Positions 59,031 to 64,000 of a DNA stretch of 64,000 nt are shown here, in pieces. The translations under genes and the position numbers were made by a program. The stretch is taken from the NCBI GenBank assembly GCA_014529385.2, contig CM043944.1, forward strand, positions 55,347,768 through 55,411,767, given 5' to 3'. The first letter of the stretch is position 1. The number at the start of each line of letters is the position of its first letter. A model generated the notes under the pieces. The model was not told the origin of the DNA. It worked only from the letters and a program-made list of their open reading frames with translations, and ran no database searches. This stretch comes from Adiantum capillus-veneris. Its lineage: Eukaryota; Streptophyta; Polypodiopsida; Polypodiales; Pteridaceae.

Positions 59031-59649
59031 CTTGGTTAGAGCCTGCTCTTGGAGTTACTTGGTCAATAGTTTGGCTGACCATTGGGGCTTGTTGTTGTCA
59101 TGCATTTTTTCGATGAGCATAAAGTCACTAGGCCATGCCTAAAAGGCTTGCCCACTAGCCTCATTTATATATGTGTACATAGCCCTACAAGTTTTGGAAG
59201 TGGCCCTGTAAAAAATAATGTACAAAGGTGTGATTTTTCCAAGCTTGGGTGCTGATGTTTTGGGTTGTTCGATTGGTCGGTTGCTTCCTAGAGAAGCACA
59301 TTAGGATACATCTACATAAGCCTTTAATATGCCCACCATGTCTCTCGGCTTGATAGGTGCTATTGCTTCCATCAAGAAAACTTGATTCCCTCTTCAATTT
59401 AAACAAAGGTAGTCACTTCCCACAGTTTATCAGAATACCCACTGTTGTCCATTAAACTTAGAAAAGCTAAGGAGAAAGATCCTTACTCGAAGGATCAAAG
59501 AAGAAGTTAGTCACAGGGGAGCACCTTTTCAAGGACCCACTCTTCAAAATTCTAGTAAATAAGTTTTGAGCAAGTTAAATAAAGATATAGAAGTGTAGAT
59601 TTTAAAAGCTTAAGATGTCTTTGCTTAGAGTTAGCTTCACCCAACGCCC

Positions 59650-60345
59650 ATTATCTCTATGCAATGTGCAAACCCCTTTGAGGCTAAGCTCTCAGTTAAA
59701 GCATCCGCTTGGTTTTTATCCATGTGAACTTTGACTAACTCAATGCATTTGATAGCCAAAAGATCTCGTACCACATGCTACTTGACCTCTATGTGTTTTG
59801 ACTTGGAGTGAAACACGGGGTTCTTTTCTAACACAATCGCATGTAGCAGTGGAGTCTGGTGTATACCAAGGTCTTCCATTAGATGAGATAACCACATAGC
59901 TTTCTTACTGAAGCTTGAAGCTGCACCATACTTTGCCTCAATGGTGGTGGAAGACAAAGTGCAATTTAGGATACATAATATCCAAGAATCTGTTGCTCTA
60001 GTGAACAAGAAAACATAACCAAATCTGGATCGCCTACTAGAGTCCACACAACCTGCATAATTGGAATCATTGTATCCAACTATGTATGCATCACTGTTCC
60101 CAAAGCGTAAGCACTTGCTATCTCAAGATGTGCTTCATTGCTCCCCAATGATTTTTGCCTAGATTTTCCATAAATGTGCTGACCACTCCCACTGCATATG
60201 CAATGTCTGTCCATGAGCTAACCATGGCAAACATAAGACTGCCAAATGACAAAGAATATGAGACCTTTGCCATCTCTGCTTTTTTAGCATCTGATTTGGG
60301 ACAATCGTGCTTGCTAAATTTTTTGTATGTTGCCATTGGGTACTT
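59650..60345 (-). pseudogene. Ty1/copia pol remnant (RT end and RNase H)
   Basis: The minus strand shows SKHDCPKSDAKKAEM and YSLSFGSLMFAMVSSWTDIA (reverse transcriptase C-terminus, 60336-60118), then SRRSRFGYVFLF, CTLSSTTIEAKYGAA and KAMWLSHLMEDLGI (RNase H, 60047-59778). Out of frame, IELVKVHMDKNQADALTESL follows (about 59740-59680). These are standard copia landmarks in the right order. Gaps, a frameshift near 59830 (before NPVFHSKSKHIEVK) and stops show an old fragment. No LTR was identified around it. Confidence 0.88.
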
Positions 60346-62321
60346 AAGAAGAAGGGATGAGGAGCATACATAGTAGGTTTTGGTGGAGCTTTAGAGAAGA
60401 ACACTTCTCACTCTCCTTATTTTCTATACAAGAAAGAGTATAATGGGCGGGCACTCGACCACAACCTGACACGGGGCTTGAAACCCAGCAAGTAGCACGA
60501 AGACTTGAGGGGTGTTTAGAGGCCATCTATCTTGTTTTCTGCCCCAAACCACCTCAATATCAAGCAAGATCCTTAGCTTTCTCTACATAGCCCTTTACTC
60601 GCAGTCTACACTATTATATTTTCTCTAAGTCATAGATGATGTAGTTATCCATTCAATTAATATTAGACTACAAAATAAAGTATTTCTTCAATTTATTTTG
60701 TAAGCTCTCAACTTACATACTAGATAATGATAGTACAAGTTCCTAGATACATCTCTCAGCTTCTGAGAAAAGTATTTGGCCAATCATCTTTGTCATTGAC
60801 CTTGAGGTCAGCGTATTGTTCAAAGGCTTGGATTAACAACACTTGTTGCTGCATTTAAATGTAGGGAATGTAATCTACAGGTCATTGCTCTTTTTGAACA
60901 TCTGGATTTGTCATCTATCTCGGAATTGTTGTTGGATCCTTTCCTTTGTGAGGGTTTGTCTTTGATTCAAAGTGTTTGTGCTTATGTATTCCTAGCTTGC
61001 TAGCATTAGTTGTGGCTTTCGATTTTCCCTCCTTGAAAAAATCCCAAAGATTGTGTGAATGAGATCATCTCTTAGACCTCTCTAAATGATTTGGATGTTT
61101 AGAATCTTTATATGCATGAACATATCTCATTTTTTTTTTTAATTATATCTAGTTGTCACCTTGAGGACATGGCTAAAGATCATCATAGTCTTTCTTTAAT
61201 TGTTTTAGATATTTACTACTGTGGTTTTGTTCTTCAATGAATGATTTGGTGGTTTTTCTTCCTTGGGTTGTACCTTGTGTAGGAATTTTGAATAGCTAAC
61301 AAACTCCAAGTCCTAACTTTGGAGACTGGTTCTTGTCAAGAACTTTGGCTCACCACCATGATTGCCAAAATGGAAAGACCAAGAGCTTGATATCTATAGG
61401 ATAGTTAGATTCAAAGTTACTAAGAAAGAACATTGAACATCAAGTTTGGTTAATGATTCATAATTTAGATGCTAGACAATCACATGAAACAAAGCATAAA
61501 TAAAAATACTAGATAGATGTAGTTAAATGAACTTGGTACCAAATTTCAAATAAATATTTGGACCCAAATGAATAGACAAGTTCACATTATGAGACTTTGA
61601 ATAAAAGTGAACTTAGAATTTATTTCAAATTCATATTTAAATTTAGTGACACAATGATACAAGAATTTGGGAACGATTGGTTGACAACCTACAATCGAGT
61701 TTCGTTTTGAAAAGTACAATAATCATCATTGACTCCTTGTAAGCTCTCCTAAGCTCTTCTAGGCTCTCTTGAGGGAGAAAGTGTGAGAGTTACATGCTAA
61801 GAGTCAAACCAATCACAAAAGATAAGAGTCCCTAAATAAAATTATTGGGTCTTACTTATAGACACCTCCTTTGAGATTCTAACTATATGTTCTTTCACCA
61901 ACGTATAGTATAGAGCTATTGCCACACCTTTGTATGAGAGTGTCCTTTGTATGAGACTCTCATTGTGGTAGAGCTCTAGCATATATGGCATTGCATACGA
62001 GAAAAAGGATGCCCCCAGATCCCTCTTGTTTCTCTCTACATGCTTTCAGAATTGTACCATTTCTACCATAAAATTGCAAACCTAATGTATGGGTTTATTT
62101 CATATTTTTTTGCGTATCTAAGAAAACTTTAAAAACATTACATGCTTCCGTACATTTCCATGCCTTGTATATAGTGGACCTAGAGGCATGAAGCCTTTTC
62201 TACAGTCAGAGAGCAAGATGTGCCTACGGGTTACAAAAAAATACTTACTACAACCCATAAATTGATAGATCTGTATATTTGATTAATCCTCCTTGCATCT
62301 AATCAAAGCTATATATGATGA

Positions 62322-62327
<6 letters not shown>
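60346..62327. other. Interval without recognised genes
   Basis: AT-rich non-coding DNA. No element ends or gene motifs seen. Confidence 0.5.

Positions 62328-62398
<71 letters not shown>
62328..62398. repeat. (GA)n microsatellite
   Basis: About 70 bases of GA repeat with one CA interruption at the left end. Confidence 0.97.
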
Positions 62399-62401
<3 letters not shown>

Positions 62402-63748
62402 GTGCACCTCCTGGAATGGAGTGCTACACTGGTATAATGAGAGAGGAGAGGAGATAAGATGAACACAAACACTAGGTGCAATCTCCCCCCATGCAATAGT
62501 GAGCATTTTCATCCTACGTGTACTTATTTATAGATTTTTCTAATGCTCAAAACGAATAAAAACTGTTCACCTGGACATACAGTGACCATAGCTCATAAAG
62601 AGCACTTTAATAATAAAAATAATCATAAATGTGCTATCCTTTTGCATAGTCCATTATTCGCTTATGTTTTTGCCACCTGTCAGCTGCATTAGAAAAATAT
62701 ATTTCCATTTCCATTAGCTACCCCACCATTAGGGAAGCAAGTGTTCTTAGTTTATAAGTTAAGAATCTGGTGAGCATGTGTCATAAAAAAATCATATTAA
62801 AACTTATAAATTTAAAAAAAGGAGTTTGCTTATGCACGCTGTTGTCGTCCATATACTACTTGTTCTAGTGCCCCATACCAAAAGAATAAGGAGCATATGT
62901 TGTATCCAACCTGGAGTTTAATATTCTTGGTTTAACAAATTAATTCTCATTTGAATTAATTTCTTCTAAATGACTCTCTTTGCATATATTTTTATGAGGC
63001 TACAGTCAAGAAATTTTGGAACAAGCAAGAATACAGCGAGACACTTTTAGAAGAAAGATATATTTTACTTATCTATATTATAAGGTATAAACTCAAATAA
63101 TTTCAATGCCATCGCTTGTACTTACATTGTTTGGAACTTCTTTTGAGATGATTTGTCATGAAACTATACAGCCACTCACATAAGCTTAGGTGATTTAGGA
63201 TGATCATCAATATTTTTACATACTTTAGTACTCCAATCTACTTCAATTTGGTATCAAACATATAGTAAATGTTTTGTCTATTATGCCTTGTCTAGTCCAT
63301 TGGTCACGTGAACACAGACCTACTGATTTAGAAAGAGTGTAAATACTCATTTTGGTGTAGATTTGTTGATTTAGGAGACACCTATCAAGCGCGCATATTT
63401 TCCAATAATGCCACACATCACTGAACTATAGATTCACTACTTTAAACATTATTAAGTGAAAATTTATTGGTTTAGGCAAGATAAGTGCAGATTTGTCAAT
63501 TTAGAAGACACGTGTCATTGGTGTCGATTCCTCGATTTAGGCAGCACGGATTACAAAATCAAGCTGCAATGGATGGATACCATTGCTCCTAATCTAATCT
63601 TGTTACGTACGTATATAATGAATGTGATGTTGGCTTCGGAATTGGTTTATGATGATTGGTTCTTGACACTGTGTACGGAATTCGACTAGAAATTTATGAG
63701 AATTGACTATTGACTAAAGTGTGAACAATGATATCTTATCCCTTTGCT

Positions 63749-63784
<36 letters not shown>

Positions 63785-64000
63785 TAATAATTATGTGACT
63801 ATCATATGAGTGCAACAGAAGGGGTTATTAAATTTTATTTTTTCTCACATTTTCACATATAGAGGGGTACCATAAAATATAATTGAAAAAATGTTTTATA
63901 GATTGAATATGAAAAATGTGTATTTTATTTTTCAAAAATTCATAGATAAGGAGTTTCAAAAAAAGTCATTGAACGCACGTGATATACACAGTTTATACAT
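62399..64000. other. Interval without recognised genes, with a G run
   Basis: AT-rich DNA. A run of about 31 G's lies at 63751-63781. Phrases such as agatttgtcaatttagaagacac near 63490 repeat loosely at 63360 (gatttgttgatttaggagacac). No gene supported. Confidence 0.5.

Overview
The window is land-plant nuclear DNA. It holds GT-AG introns in transposase genes, Ty3/gypsy and Ty1/copia retrotransposons, an En/Spm (CACTA) DNA transposon family, a decayed pentatricopeptide (PPR) gene and one FPF1-like gene. The wording of the PPR remnant and the wealth of (GA)n and (CA)n microsatellites remind me of fern or lycophyte DNA, but that is inference and I cannot name a species. Almost everything from 1 to 48.2 kb is nested transposable elements. 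The right quarter is thinly populated intergenic DNA with one convincing host gene, an FPF1-like gene at 55779-56093 (+).

Layout. 1-9.1 kb: a decayed Ty3/gypsy element on the minus strand (element 1), with gag-protease-pol, an extra reading frame after pol and several extra frames before gag. 9.1-10.9 kb: unassigned, microsatellite-rich. 10864-26978 (+): a CACTA element bounded by CACTA ends and a 3-bp GTG target duplication. Its own coding DNA (13.9-15.3 and 25.1-26.4 kb) is split by about 9.6 kb of foreign DNA, mainly a second Ty3/gypsy element on the minus strand (element 2: LTR 16494-18077, gag-pol to 23385, pre-gag frames to about 24.9 kb). 27.7-30.8 kb: remnant of a third Ty3-like element (element 3, minus) with an aspartic-protease-like domain downstream of integrase. 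31.3-36.3 kb: AT-rich LTR-like DNA with a chromodomain scrap, split by a 5' fragment of a copia element. 36.5-37.0 kb: a nested fold-back palindrome. 37.0-38.7 kb: an inverted relative of the element 2 LTR. 38691-46037 (-): a second, more complete CACTA copy with a well-preserved second gene. 46.0-48.2 kb: a second copy of the AT-rich LTR-like sequence. 48.9-49.8 kb: PPR pseudogene. 53.4 kb: LINE-like scrap. 55.8 kb: FPF1-like gene. 59.6-60.3 kb: copia pol remnant. The rest is low-information DNA with simple repeats.

How parts work together. The Ty3 elements follow the usual gag-protease-RT-RNase H-integrase plan. Elements 1 and 2 are clearly different families, yet both carry small frames upstream of gag on the same strand: a roughly 72-aa frame ending in a conserved NPVILP...FILF tail, and frames with an F-box-like start. 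These conserved pre-gag frames and the integrase-then-protease order of element 3 are the most unusual things here. The two CACTA copies explain each other: the right copy supplies the intron-exon map and the left copy shows later deletion and nesting.
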